Shown here: positions 1-9,199 of the stretch, one piece after another
How the letters are laid out: every line of letters begins with the position of its first letter
Numbering within the stretch: position 1 is the stretch's first letter
From: CALBZH01 sp964538515
GTDB taxonomy: Bacteria; Desulfobacterota; Syntrophobacteria; Syntrophobacterales; Syntrophobacteraceae
Length of the DNA: 26,137 nucleotides
Assembly (NCBI GenBank): GCA_964538515.1
Contig: CAZIEW010000076.1
Span: forward strand, 1 to 26,137
Reading direction: 5' to 3'
Translations under genes and position numbers: made by a program
Notes under the pieces: generated by a model
The model's database searches: none
Seen by the model: only the letters and a program-made list of their open reading frames with translations
Told to the model about the DNA's origin: nothing

Positions 1-423
1 GTCCGTGATGTGAATATCAGAAATAGTAAAGAATGTGACGAGCTTGGTTCGTCGGGCAGGCGACGGCTGGCTATAGTCCTTTGGCATGATGTCCGTTCTC
101 GGCATCAACGGAAGTGGTGAGCCGACCGTCCAGTTGCCGTAGCCAAACTTGCCATATTGCTCGACCTGGGAAAGCTCCGGCTTGCTCAGACCTGGCAGCG
201 TCTTGGGAAACGTGATCATCTCCTGAAGCGTCGTGGTGACTCTAGGACTGATCGGGTATTGCTGTATCTCGGTGCTGCCTTTGCCGGCGCCGACACCTCC
301 AATTGCAGATGAGCTCAGCGTCGTCGCAGTAAATGCCCAGGCGGAACAATACAGGAATTGCCGTCGGGTGATTGCACCAGCCCTACCTGAATCAGTACTT
401 CTGTCTGGTTTGCTGACAGGCAT
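1..423 (-). CDS. Tat-exported metallophosphoesterase, N-terminal part (cut by window edge)
   Basis: This reading frame starts at ATG 423 and stays open to base 1, giving 141 residues. A GGGAG ribosome site lies about 9 bases before the ATG. Residues 19-26 read TRRQFLYC followed by a hydrophobic, Ala/Ser-rich stretch, which is a twin-arginine export signal, so the enzyme probably folds with its metals in the cytoplasm and works in the periplasm. The last residues visible are TFFTISDIHITD. The S-D-I-H element is the first metal-binding motif (DxH) of calcineurin-type metallophosphoesterases. The long segment before the motif (about 85 residues after the signal) recalls the RPA4764-type family (TIGR03768), but that is from memory. 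The other metal motifs lie outside the window. The substrate cannot be told. Confidence 0.72.
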   Translation of the reverse strand, partial: MPVSKPDRSTDSGRAGAITRRQFLYCSAWAFTATTLSSSAIGGVGAGKGSTEIQQYPISPRVTTTLQEMITFPKTLPGLSKPELSQVEQYGKFGYGNWTVGSPLPLMPRTDIMPKDYSQPSPARRTKLVTFFTISDIHITD

Positions 424-1166
424 GTTTCAATTCTCCCTATTGAAGGTGCCGTTCTTCTTTCCAATGGAGCTCTCCTCAAGGGCTGAGGATGATAGCGGCT
501 GTGTGCGTCAAGTACTGCAAGTTCTGTACCGCTACGAAGAGCAAAGATTCAGAGCACTCCCAGGCCGGAATGCATCAATGAGAAGCGGACCCTTTGCAGA
601 CCGCGGTCCCAAAACCAACGGTTTGCTCCTAAACGAGCGGTGCTGCGAGCACCCAAGCTGCGGCAACGATGGGGCGACCTCGATGGCCAAGGACTGTCTC
701 GGGGCGGGACCGTGCGGCACATCTGACAGCGGGTAGGCAGAAATAGGCGGGAAGGATCCCTGTGCATCACGGGCGGTGCCGGAGGGCAGGTGGGAAAACG
801 GGGATGGTTGGGTCTGATCGGATTTCATGAAGGTCCCGCTTTCTGCAAAACACGGGCTATCGCAACCTCGAATCGGTTTGCCGGGAGGTGGGCACCGGAT
901 CGAGTGGGCGAGCACAACGAGCATGATCTGGACATGTTGCCTTGTTCAGTTCAGCGATCAAAATTTTCATGATGGGACAAATAGGGCTGGGAGTTTCAGA
1001 GTAAGGAGCTCTCTATTGCTGAAGGCATTGGGGTTGTCTTTCCCGAAAAGCATGGCCTTGGATGTGAGAGTGATTATGCTTCTTGGAGTTCTTCAGTTTG
1101 TGATTGGCGCCATTTGAAAAACATTCGAGCCACGGTGGGGATTTCCTGGGTTTCAAGGAGGATACC
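424..1166. other. 743-base stretch with no recognisable gene
   Basis: The region lies between the divergent metallophosphoesterase (-) and ferredoxin (+) genes. Several open frames of 60-130 codons exist on both strands, but none has a convincing ribosome site or a recognisable protein pattern, and they overlap one another. No tRNA, clear terminator or long repeat was found by eye. It probably holds the promoters of the two flanking genes and possibly decayed sequence, given the IS630 relic nearby. Confidence 0.4.
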
Positions 1167-1361
1167 ATGAAGGTGAAGATCGACTATGATTTGTGCATGG
1201 GGGATCAGAACTGCCACAAGGTGTGCCCCGAGGTGTTTGACTTTGATCAAGACAAGCTACAATCGAAAATCCGCGTTGACATCGTTCCCGCTCCCTTGGA
1301 GGATCTCGTCAGAAAAGCTGCGAGGGAGTGTGCGCCCGGTGCCATTGTTATTGAGGAGTGA
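1167..1361 (+). CDS. Single-cluster ferredoxin with Asp ligand (Pyrococcus ferredoxin-like spacing)
   Basis: A 64-residue electron carrier. The start is fixed by a strong AAGGAGG site at 1155-1161, six bases before ATG 1167. The cluster motif is C10-x2-D13-x2-C16-x3-C20-P with a distal C55-x-P. This is the same spacing as the Pyrococcus furiosus ferredoxin, where Cys11, Asp14, Cys17 and Cys56 bind one [4Fe-4S] cluster and the Asp position makes conversion to [3Fe-4S] easy. By that comparison C10, D13, C16 and C55 are ligands and C20 is the extra cysteine. The extra cysteine's usual disulfide partner is missing, since only four cysteines are present. It is cytoplasmic and small and acidic, as typical. 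No redox partner gene is adjacent: the gene stands alone between an empty stretch and a transposase relic. Confidence 0.88.
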   Translation: MKVKIDYDLCMGDQNCHKVCPEVFDFDQDKLQSKIRVDIVPAPLEDLVRKAARECAPGAIVIEE

Positions 1362-1439
1362 TCCGTCTAACCTGCTCCGTGTACTGTGAAATGTTCTGGC
1401 AGGTTGAGGGGTGTCGCTTGCCGAACAGCAAAAGTGTCC

Positions 1440-2041
1440 CCGCGGGGGGTGATTCTCGTCCGATCAAAGCGAGCAGGTTTCAGCGCAGCAACCGAAAGCA
1501 TCTCGTCTCTCTCATCGCTTGACCCTGTTGTGGAGGATGGTTTTGAGGCTTCACTTGAACAAAAGAAACCCTCTCGAGCCAAACCCAGGAAGTTTGGCGG
1601 AGACAAAGAAGCCCATTTGATTGCTCTGGCTTGCTCTCAGCCTCCAGAGAGCCGCAACCGATGGACCCTAAGACTGCTTGCCGACAAAATGGTGGAACTG
1701 GAGGCTTTCGAGAGCGTTTCTTAAGTGACTGTTCGCAAGGTTCTACAAAAAACGCATTAATGCTGTGGCTCAAGAAACAGTGGTGCATTCCGCCTGAAAC
1801 CAACGCTGAATTTGTCTGCACCATGGAGGATGTGCTCGAGGTCTATAAGCGTCCTCAGAGTGACGCACACCCTTGCGTCTGTATGGATGAGTCGAGCAAG
1901 CAACAGCTCAAGGAGCCTCGAACCCCGTTACCCATTGAGCCTGGGCCACCGCAAAAGTATGACTCTGAGGTGAACTGGCGATTTACGACAGCCGACGCCG
2001 GAATCAAACTCAAGAGGCTCTACCCGGTAGTAGAAAGGTGA
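1440..2041 (+). pseudogene. IS630-family transposase relic (stop, frameshift and internal deletion)
   Basis: Two frames together spell an IS630-type transposase. The first, ending 1724, contains the helix-turn-helix linker pattern GGDKEAHLIALACSQPPESR then WTLRLLADKMVELE. The second, from about 1753, continues with WLKKQWCIPPETNAEFV, MEDVLEVYKRP and CMDESSKQ, the last holding the first catalytic Asp. The first frame ends in a TAA where the family has an ordinary residue. Just after it, a run of six A (about 1745-1750) is one short of what the alignment needs, giving the frameshift. The second frame then jumps from KYDSEV directly to NWRFTTADAGIKLKRLYP, which is the family's extreme C-terminus. 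Roughly 150-170 residues with the second and third catalytic acids are lost. The N-terminal recognition part before about 1520 is poorly preserved. The element cannot be active. Terminal inverted repeats were not identified. Confidence 0.85.
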
Positions 2042-2059
2042 CAGAGCACCATATAACCC

Positions 2060-5000
2060 TCAGGCCGGCATCTCTTTGCCGCACCGCCTCCGGGAATCCG
2101 CCAATTCCTTAGCCAAGGCGCGGGCCGTGTGCGAGTGATCGGCGTGCTGAAGCAGTTCGGCGGGCGTGCCTTGGGCGACGACGCGGCCGCCGACCTCGCC
2201 GCTTCCGGGACCGAGGTCGATCACGTAATCGCTTGCCGCGATGCAGTCCAGGTTGTGCTCGATCACCAGGACCGTGTGCCCGCCCGAGGTCAACGCGCGC
2301 AGGACTCGGAGCAACCGCGCGACGTCCGCGCGGTGGAGTCCTGTGGTGGGCTCGTCGAGGATGTAGAGGGTCAGGGATCGGTTGCTCGTGAGCTCGCTTG
2401 CGAGCTTGATCCGTTGGGCCTCGCCCCCCGAAAGGGTCGGGCTGGGCTGCCCCAGGGTGAGGTATCCGAGCCCCAGGTCGCACAGAACCTGGAGCGGTCG
2501 GACGATCCGCTTGTGGGCGGCGAAAAGCTGCGTCGCCTCCTCGATGGTCATGGCCAGGACGTCCGCGATCGATTTCCCGCGAAATTGGATGGAAAGGGTC
2601 TCCCGGTTGAAACGCGTGCCGCCGCACGTTTCACAAGGCACGTACACATCCGGCAGGAAGTTCATGGCGACCTTCACGTTTCCCTGCCCCCTGCATTCCT
2701 CGCAACGTCCTCCCTTGGCGTTGAAGGAGAATCGGCCCGGAAGAAATCCCCTGACCCGCGCATCCGGCAGCAGTGCGAACAGCTTACGGATCTCGTCCCA
2801 AACGCCCACGTAGGTCGCTGGAATGGAGCGGGGGGTGCGCCCGATGGGGTTGTGGTCGACCTTGAGTGCTCGCGCGATGCTTTCAGCGCCGGAGAGACGC
2901 TCGTAAAGGGATTCCGCGAGACGGAACCGTTTGCCGAAGCGCTCGATCAGGGCATTGTAGATGACCTCCTCGACGAGGGTGCTCTTGCCCGCCCCCGAAA
3001 CCCCCGTGATGCAGGTGAGTGACCCGAGGGGGATGCGCACGTCGATATGCTTCAGGTTGCGCGCTTTGATGCCGGTGATCTCGAGCCAGCGCGCCTCGGA
3101 TGAGTGGTCGGCTTCCTCGGCCTCCAACGTCCCGGATCGCAAGGATCCGTCGGCTACGGAGGGTTTCCCCTGCTCCTGATGCGGGGGGGGCAAGTCCGCA
3201 AGGGAGCTGGCTGCCATTCCGCTTCCAAACCACTGACCGGTCAAGGTGGCTCTATCGTGGCGAAGGGTTTCGAAACTCCCTTGGGCGACCACTCTCCCGC
3301 CGTTTCTGCCGGCTGCAGGCCCCATCTCGATGAGGGTGTCCGCCTGGCGCATGGTCTCCGTGTCGTGCTCCACGATCAGAATGGTGTTCCCCTTGCTCTT
3401 AAGCGTCTGGAGGCTTTCGAGGAGGCGCTCGTTGTCCGTGGGGTGCAGGCCGATGGTAGGCTCGTCGAGGATATAGCAGACGCCCCTCAGGTTCGTTCCC
3501 AGCTGCGCGGCCAGGCGGATGCGCTGGGTTTCCCCGCCGGAGAGCGTGTCCCCGGCCCGGTCCAGGGCCAGATACTCAAGCCCCACTTTTCTCAAGAACG
3601 TGATCCGTCCCTGGATCTCCTTGCCGATGGGACCCGCGACCAGCGACTCTTCTGGATCGAACCGCAGGCTGCTCCAGGCTCGCTCGAAATCGTCGATGCT
3701 GCAATGCACGAGATCGCCGATGGCCCAACCCTTGAGGCGAACCGAACGTGCCTGCCGGTTCAGTCTCTGGCCGCCACAGGATCCGCAGGGAATGTCATCG
3801 TAGAGGGCGCTCAGACCGCCGTTGCCGCCGTTCTCCTCGGTCAGCCTCTCCAGCGCGCCCACGAGTCCGGGGACGCTGGCTCCTTTGCCCCGGAGGATGG
3901 TGTCCCGCTGGGATGCGGATAACCGTTGGACGGGCTCGCCGGCATCGATGTGGAGGTGATCGGCCCAGGCACGCTCGATCCGTCGGGCTGGCTCGCGTCC
4001 CAGCAAGCTGCGGAGAAACGGAATGAGACCGTCCTTGAGGGGGATGTCGATGGGACCGAGAAGATGCTCCGAGTTGAGAACGCGCGTGGTTCCGAGCCCC
4101 ATGCAGTCGGGGCACCACCCATGGCGGCTGTTGAAGGAGAACAGACGCGGATCGAGGGGAGCGAGGCCCTGGTGGCAATGGACGCAATAGAGGTGCTGGC
4201 TCAAGACCAGGGACGTGTCGCCTTCAACGTGCAGCGATCCCCCTCCCAATGCGAGCCCCTTGCGCACGATCTCCTCCAAATTATTTTGCGCTCGCATCTT
4301 CCGTTCGAGAACCGGGAGCACCACCTCGATGTCGTGCTCCCGGTGCCGGTCGAGAACGGGCAGGGGGTCGAGCGGCATCCAGCTTCCGTCCACGCGAACG
4401 GTGTCGTAGCCAAGCTTTTGCAGTCGCTGGAACAGATCCCGGTAGATCCCTTTGCGGCCATAGACCAGGGGAGCGAGGATGCGGCTCTCCCCGTCCTTTA
4501 GGGCCTTATCGACGATGGCGAGGATCCGGTCGAAGTGGAGGGAGGTCAGCTCCCGGCCGCAGTCCGGGCAGTGCTGGCGCCCGAGCTTTGAATAGACCAA
4601 TCGGATGAAATGGTAGATCTCCGTGATGGTGGCCACGGTGGATCGCCGGGTGAGCTGGCTCGTACGCTGCTCGATGGCGACCGTTGGAGGCAGTCCCAAG
4701 ATCTGGTCGACGTTGGGCTTTTCGAGGATCTTGAAATACTGGCGGACGTAGGTCGAGAGGCATTCCAGGTAGCGCCGCTGCCCTTCAGCGAAGAGGACGT
4801 CGAAGGCCAGGGTGGACTTGCCCGAGCCGCTCAGGCCGGTGAGCACGACCATCTGATCCCGTGGGAGGCGGAGCTCGTCGATGTGGAGGTTGTGCTCGTG
4901 GGCGCCGCGAACGACGATGGCGGGCGTGGGTGCAGTATCCGAAGGTGTCCTCTCCTCACCTCGGTCTTCTCCCTGAAGGGGGGAATTCTCTTCCAATGGT

Positions 5001-7825
5001 CTGTGATTCTCGCGGTGCTGCACCAGGCGGTGTTTCAGGAACCTGCCGGTGATGCTGTCGGGGTGATTCGCGATCGCTTCCGGGGTGCCCGCGGCAACAA
5101 GGTGTCCACCATGCTCGCCGCCTTCGGGTCCGAGATCGATGAGCCAGTCGCACCCGACCAAGAGGTCCAGGTTGTGCTCGACCACGATCACGGTGTGTCC
5201 CTGGTCGACCAGGCGCCGGAACACGGCGAGCAGCTTCGTGATGTCGTGGGGATGCAGGCCGGTTGTGGGCTCATCCAGGATGAAGCATTTCCGGTGTCGG
5301 GAGCTTCGGCCCGTGCCGGCCCGGGAGGACAGGTAGTGGACCAATTTCAGCCGCTGGGCCTCGCCGCCCGAGAGGCTGCTGAGGGGCTGGCCGAGCTTCA
5401 GGTAATCCAGGCCGATGGCGACGATGGGCTCGAGGAGCCGGACGAGCAGCTCCTGGTCCCCGAAGATTCCGATGAGCTCTTGGGCCGTGCATTCGAGCAC
5501 ATCCGCGATGGACAAGCCGCGCACCCGGATGTCGAGGACGTCCTCCTTGAAACGGCGACCCTCGCAGTAGGGGCAGCGCAAGAAGACGTCGGCCAGGAAC
5601 TGCATTTCCACGTGCTCGAAGCCTTCTCCCTTGCAGTGCTCGCAGCGGCCTCCCGGGACGTTGAAGGAGAAATGCCGCGTCGAAAACCCCTTGGCGACGG
5701 CTGCCGGCGTCTTAGCGAAGAGCTTCCGGAGGGGATCGAGGACCCGGGTGTAAGTCAGCAGATTGGCCCTGGGGGTTCGCCCGATGGGCTGCTGATCGAC
5801 GAGCACCATTTCTTCGAGATGTTGGGTGCCTTCCAGGCCGTCACACGCGCCGGGGGAGTCCGTGGGGCGCCCGCTCATGCGCAGCCATTGGTAATAGAGC
5901 GTCTTTTCGATCAGCGTGCTCTTGCCTGACCCCGAAACGCCGCAAACGCCCACCAGCAGTCCGAGCGGGAATTCCACGGTGAGGCTCTTCAGGTTGTTCT
6001 CACGGGCTCCGTGGATGCGGAGCGACCGTTTGGGGTCGACCTTCCGCCGCTCATCCGGCCTCTCCACGCTGAGTGTGCCCTTGAGGTACGCCCCGGTCAG
6101 GCTCCCCTCGCATTCCATCAGCTCCCGGGGCGATCCCTGGAAGATCACCCGACCGCCGCGCTCGCCTCCGCCCGGACCCATGTCGACCACGTGGTCGCAG
6201 AACCGGATCATGTCCGGGTCGTGCTCGACCACCGTGACGGTGTTTCCCGATGCGACGAGCCGATGGAGCTGAGTCATGAGACGTTTCTGGTCACGAGCGT
6301 GGAGACCGACGCTGGGCTCATCCAGCACGTAGAGCACGTTCACCAGGGAAGACCCCAGGGCGCGAGTCAGATGCACCCGTTGGACCTCACCTCCCGAAAG
6401 GGTTCTCGACTGGCGGTCCAGTGAAAGATACTCGAGGCCCACATCCCTCAGAAAATCCAGCCGGGAGCGGATTTCGTCCAGCAGAAGGGCCGCGGCCGGG
6501 TCTCCAGCTGCTTCCGACCAGTCTCCTTGGAAGAAAGCGTGGCAGCGCTCGATGGACCAGCCGCTGAGCGTGCCGATGTCCACGCCGCGAAGCTTGTAGA
6601 GCCTTGCTGCGGGCTGAAATCGGGCACCTCCGCACGCTGCGCACGGGATGTACGCGCGGTAGCGGGACAAGAAGACGCGGACGTGCATTTTGTAAGTCTT
6701 GGTTTCGAGCCAGTCGAAAAAGCCGCGGATCCCATAGTAATCCGGAGTGCCCTCGAAGATCTTCCGATGCGCTTCCGGCTCCAGAGAACCGTATGGCACG
6801 TCCACGGGAATCTTTTCTCGCCGGCAGAACCGGAGGAGGTCCTGAAATTCCTCTCGTTCAGGGGTCCAGGGCTTGATCGCTCCTTGTGAGAGAGAGAGGC
6901 GCTTGTCGGGGACGATCAGGTCCGGATCGATATCGATCGTGCGTCCGAACCCTTTGCAGGCGGGGCAGGCTCCAAGGGGACTGTTAAAGGAGAAAAGGTT
7001 CGGTGTCGGTGGGGGGATGGGGGCCGACGGAGTGCATTGGGCACAGCTCAAGTCGCTGCTGAACCAGCGAACCGTCTCCGGAAGGACGATGGCAGCGGCC
7101 CGGCCGTTGCCCATGCGGAAGGCGGTTGAAAGCGAGTCGGCCACGCGGGGCGATTCTGACAGGGACCAGCTGATGCGGTCTACGACCACCAGGATTTCTT
7201 CAGGTCCCAAAGCCTGCTGATCGGCTTCCGTCAATGACTCGAGGTCGATCACCCGGCCCTTTGAGAACACGCGAAGGAAGCCCTGGGCGACGAGGACGCG
7301 CGGCCATTGCTCCAGGGATCCCGCGCTGAAGGGAAAACCAATCACCAGACGGCTCTTTTCAGGGAGATCCTGCAGGAGACGCAGGGCGCGCTCTGGGGTA
7401 TCTTGAAAAACCGGCTGTCCGCAGGTTGGGCAGTGGGGGACGGCCAGTCGGGCATAAAGCAGCTTGAGATAATCGTTGATTTCGGTGATGGTTCCGACTG
7501 TGGACCGGGAGCTCCGGACGGCCGTTCCCGCTTCGATGGCAATGCTTGGGGGGATGCCATCGATGACGTCGGCCTTGGGCGGGTCCATGCGCTCGAGAAA
7601 CTGGCGCGTGTAGGGCGAAAAGGTCTCAACGTAGCGCCGCTGGCCCTCCGCGTACAGGGTGTGGATGGCTAGACTGGATTTGCCGGAGCCGCTCACACCG
7701 CTGATGGCGATCAGTTGGCCCAATGGAAGATCCAGGTCGACATCTTTCAGATTATGCTGGGAAACGCCGCGCAGGCGTATCATTGTTGCTTCGCTCAAGT
7801 GGGATTCCTCTAAATCCGGGCCCAC
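2060..7825 (-). CDS. uvrA: Tandem-fused double UvrA (excinuclease ABC subunit A), 1921 residues
   Basis: UvrA finds DNA lesions and loads UvrB in nucleotide excision repair. Normal UvrA is about 940 residues and has two ATPase modules. Here two full copies lie in one chain and four modules are seen. Walker A motifs are near residues 43, 627, 996 and 1607 (GVSGSGKS, GVSGSGKS, GLSGSGKS, GVSGAGKS). Signatures LSGGE are near 475, 819, 1428 and 1798. Walker B motifs ILDEP/VLDEP are near 500, 853, 1455 and 1823. Each copy keeps the zinc module before the first signature (CxxC...CPxC around LFSFNS) and the C-terminal zinc finger (CEHC...CPYC; CEEC...CETC), so neither looks dead. The copies join through a low-complexity linker near 940-985. 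The start is uncertain: GTG 7825 is the longest, ATG 7783 (MIRLRG) fits the family better, and neither has a strong ribosome site. Fused UvrA is known in Chlamydiae and some other bacteria. Confidence 0.95.
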   Translation of the reverse strand: MGPDLEESHLSEATMIRLRGVSQHNLKDVDLDLPLGQLIAISGVSGSGKSSLAIHTLYAEGQRRYVETFSPYTRQFLERMDPPKADVIDGIPPSIAIEAGTAVRSSRSTVGTITEINDYLKLLYARLAVPHCPTCGQPVFQDTPERALRLLQDLPEKSRLVIGFPFSAGSLEQWPRVLVAQGFLRVFSKGRVIDLESLTEADQQALGPEEILVVVDRISWSLSESPRVADSLSTAFRMGNGRAAAIVLPETVRWFSSDLSCAQCTPSAPIPPPTPNLFSFNSPLGACPACKGFGRTIDIDPDLIVPDKRLSLSQGAIKPWTPEREEFQDLLRFCRREKIPVDVPYGSLEPEAHRKIFEGTPDYYGIRGFFDWLETKTYKMHVRVFLSRYRAYIPCAACGGARFQPAARLYKLRGVDIGTLSGWSIERCHAFFQGDWSEAAGDPAAALLLDEIRSRLDFLRDVGLEYLSLDRQSRTLSGGEVQRVHLTRALGSSLVNVLYVLDEPSVGLHARDQKRLMTQLHRLVASGNTVTVVEHDPDMIRFCDHVVDMGPGGGERGGRVIFQGSPRELMECEGSLTGAYLKGTLSVERPDERRKVDPKRSLRIHGARENNLKSLTVEFPLGLLVGVCGVSGSGKSTLIEKTLYYQWLRMSGRPTDSPGACDGLEGTQHLEEMVLVDQQPIGRTPRANLLTYTRVLDPLRKLFAKTPAAVAKGFSTRHFSFNVPGGRCEHCKGEGFEHVEMQFLADVFLRCPYCEGRRFKEDVLDIRVRGLSIADVLECTAQELIGIFGDQELLVRLLEPIVAIGLDYLKLGQPLSSLSGGEAQRLKLVHYLSSRAGTGRSSRHRKCFILDEPTTGLHPHDITKLLAVFRRLVDQGHTVIVVEHNLDLLVGCDWLIDLGPEGGEHGGHLVAAGTPEAIANHPDSITGRFLKHRLVQHRENHRPLEENSPLQGEDRGEERTPSDTAPTPAIVVRGAHEHNLHIDELRLPRDQMVVLTGLSGSGKSTLAFDVLFAEGQRRYLECLSTYVRQYFKILEKPNVDQILGLPPTVAIEQRTSQLTRRSTVATITEIYHFIRLVYSKLGRQHCPDCGRELTSLHFDRILAIVDKALKDGESRILAPLVYGRKGIYRDLFQRLQKLGYDTVRVDGSWMPLDPLPVLDRHREHDIEVVLPVLERKMRAQNNLEEIVRKGLALGGGSLHVEGDTSLVLSQHLYCVHCHQGLAPLDPRLFSFNSRHGWCPDCMGLGTTRVLNSEHLLGPIDIPLKDGLIPFLRSLLGREPARRIERAWADHLHIDAGEPVQRLSASQRDTILRGKGASVPGLVGALERLTEENGGNGGLSALYDDIPCGSCGGQRLNRQARSVRLKGWAIGDLVHCSIDDFERAWSSLRFDPEESLVAGPIGKEIQGRITFLRKVGLEYLALDRAGDTLSGGETQRIRLAAQLGTNLRGVCYILDEPTIGLHPTDNERLLESLQTLKSKGNTILIVEHDTETMRQADTLIEMGPAAGRNGGRVVAQGSFETLRHDRATLTGQWFGSGMAASSLADLPPPHQEQGKPSVADGSLRSGTLEAEEADHSSEARWLEITGIKARNLKHIDVRIPLGSLTCITGVSGAGKSTLVEEVIYNALIERFGKRFRLAESLYERLSGAESIARALKVDHNPIGRTPRSIPATYVGVWDEIRKLFALLPDARVRGFLPGRFSFNAKGGRCEECRGQGNVKVAMNFLPDVYVPCETCGGTRFNRETLSIQFRGKSIADVLAMTIEEATQLFAAHKRIVRPLQVLCDLGLGYLTLGQPSPTLSGGEAQRIKLASELTSNRSLTLYILDEPTTGLHRADVARLLRVLRALTSGGHTVLVIEHNLDCIAASDYVIDLGPGSGEVGGRVVAQGTPAELLQHADHSHTARALAKELADSRRRCGKEMPA
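4948..4990 (-). repeat. Candidate dispersed palindromic repeat inside the uvrA inter-copy linker
   Basis: The linker between the two UvrA copies reads SPLQGEDRGEE on the coding strand, and its DNA contains the self-complementary core CCCTGAAGGGGG. This resembles the translated short palindromic repeats (S-P-L-x-G-E-G-x-G-E) scattered in many proteobacterial genomes. It is consistent with such a repeat having inserted, in frame, in a tolerant linker. Only one copy is visible in the window, so the repeat nature is inference. Confidence 0.35.
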
Positions 7826-8000
7826 AGCCCTGGAATTGTCTGTCGAACAACCCGGATTCAGCGTGAAGGTTCGTGTCGTGCCCCGAGCATGCTGTGATCG
7901 AAAAACGCTGCGACCTGCCGGCGCCCCTTGGATAGGGATTCATCTTCTTGCGGTCCTTATCGGCTTGGGCCAAGTGACCATTTGCCGGGGAGGAGCAGTC

Positions 8001-8912
8001 ATGGCTCAGAGGAGTGAAGCGCAAAGGGCTCTCGAAGAGCATGTTCACTCGCTCACGGTAACCATTGGCGAGCGAAGTGTAAGCATGCCTCGAAATCTTT
8101 TAAAGACTCAGCGGTACATCGTGTCGTTCTTTGACACATTGGGGGTTCCAGTCGAGCTTGAGTCCTTTCGATATTACGACCTTCCCGTCGCCAACGTCAT
8201 CGCCCGCATCGGACCTGATGAAAAGCCGGCCGCACGCTATCTCCTGGGGGCTCACTACGATTCCGTGGAGGGTACGGTCGGCGCAGACGACAATGCGAGC
8301 GCGGTGGCCGTTCTCCTGGAGACGGCCCGTCACTTGGCTGAGCTGGCGCGTCAGAGAGATTTGGCGGTTTCCGTCAAGTGTGTGGCCTTCGCCCTCGAAG
8401 AGCCTCCGGTATTTACCACTCGCTCCATGGGCAGTAAAGTCCATGCGGAGGGCATGCGACAGCGTGGAGAAGCGCTCGACGGCATGCTGTGCCTGGAAAT
8501 GGTGGGGTACACCTGTAAGACGAAAGGGTGCCAGGAGTACCCGTTTCCTCTCAACTTCATGAGATACCCCCCGCAGGGGGATTTCATCGGCATCGTGGGC
8601 GACTTTGCGTCTCGCTCGCTCACGCGGGCCATCCATCAACGCTTCAGGCAAAATCCTGCACTGCCCGCCATTCCCTTGACGGTTCCCTTCAGCGGCTGGC
8701 TGTTGCCGTCCGTTCGGTTGAGCGACCACGCCTCCTTCTGGGATGAAGGGTATCGTGCTGTCATGATTACGGATACGGCTTTTTTTAGGAATCCGCACTA
8801 CCATTTGCCTTCCGACACGGCGGATACCTTGGATTATGGTTACATGGCCGAGCTGGTACGGAGTCTCCTGCTGTTTTTCCAGGGGTCATCAAAGGGCCTT
8901 GTCCACCAGTAA
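8001..8912 (+). CDS. M28-family zinc metallopeptidase
   Basis: A 303-residue protein starting at ATG 8001 behind GGGGAGGAG at 7987-7995. The open frame continues upstream over uvrA but no start there has comparable support. M28 enzymes (aminopeptidase and glutaminyl-cyclase-like) use a paired metal site. Visible elements are H85-Y-D87 in LLGAHYDS, D96-D97-N in GADDNASAVAVLLE, E133-E134 in ALEEPP (general base and ligand), E166 in LEMVGY, SDHASFW, and the late HYHLPSDT histidine. All typical ligand positions are therefore present. No signal peptide or membrane segment is seen, so it is probably cytoplasmic unless the start is wrong. It is divergent from uvrA with a gap of about 175 bases. The substrate is unknown. 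Confidence 0.88.
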   Translation: MAQRSEAQRALEEHVHSLTVTIGERSVSMPRNLLKTQRYIVSFFDTLGVPVELESFRYYDLPVANVIARIGPDEKPAARYLLGAHYDSVEGTVGADDNASAVAVLLETARHLAELARQRDLAVSVKCVAFALEEPPVFTTRSMGSKVHAEGMRQRGEALDGMLCLEMVGYTCKTKGCQEYPFPLNFMRYPPQGDFIGIVGDFASRSLTRAIHQRFRQNPALPAIPLTVPFSGWLLPSVRLSDHASFWDEGYRAVMITDTAFFRNPHYHLPSDTADTLDYGYMAELVRSLLLFFQGSSKGLVHQ

Positions 8913-9086
8913 AATTGGTACGGCAATTGCTCATCTCAGCTGAAGGAAGCATCCAGTGGGCAGCGAAACGCTCTGGTGGCTCAACAGTGCTTCCGGACAA
9001 ACGATCCCAACCGCGATTTTTTCAAGACCACGGGTTTCTGAATGGAGGCCCGAGATTTAATTTCAGACTGTATTCCCGGGTTTCTC

Positions 9087-9114
9087 TTGCCTTGAATGCC
9101 AGGGGTGCTAGAAT
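9087..9114 (+). promoter_or_regulatory. Sigma-70-type promoter for mlaA
   Basis: TTGCCT (9087-9092), a 16-base spacer and TAGAAT (9109-9114) match the -35/-10 consensus at 4 and 5 of 6 positions. The predicted start near 9121 gives a leader of about 80 bases before ATG 9200. No other good promoter was seen in the 287-base gap after the peptidase. Confidence 0.5.
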
Positions 9115-9199
9115 GAGCGACCTTTTTCCCCGCCGCGTAAGGGAGTGGTTTCCGCACTCGTTTGTTCCTTTTAACGATCAAATGTGAGGAGGCATTTGA

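Noticed and set aside
532..924. 130-codon minus-strand frame in the gene-poor left region
   Set aside because: No ribosome site, no recognisable pattern, and it overlaps competing frames on both strands.
4610..5929. Long plus-strand open frame (439 codons) opposite uvrA
   Set aside because: It mirrors the UvrA coding strand, which has clear domain motifs throughout. The plus-strand translation has no family pattern. Several similar frames opposite uvrA were rejected for the same reason.
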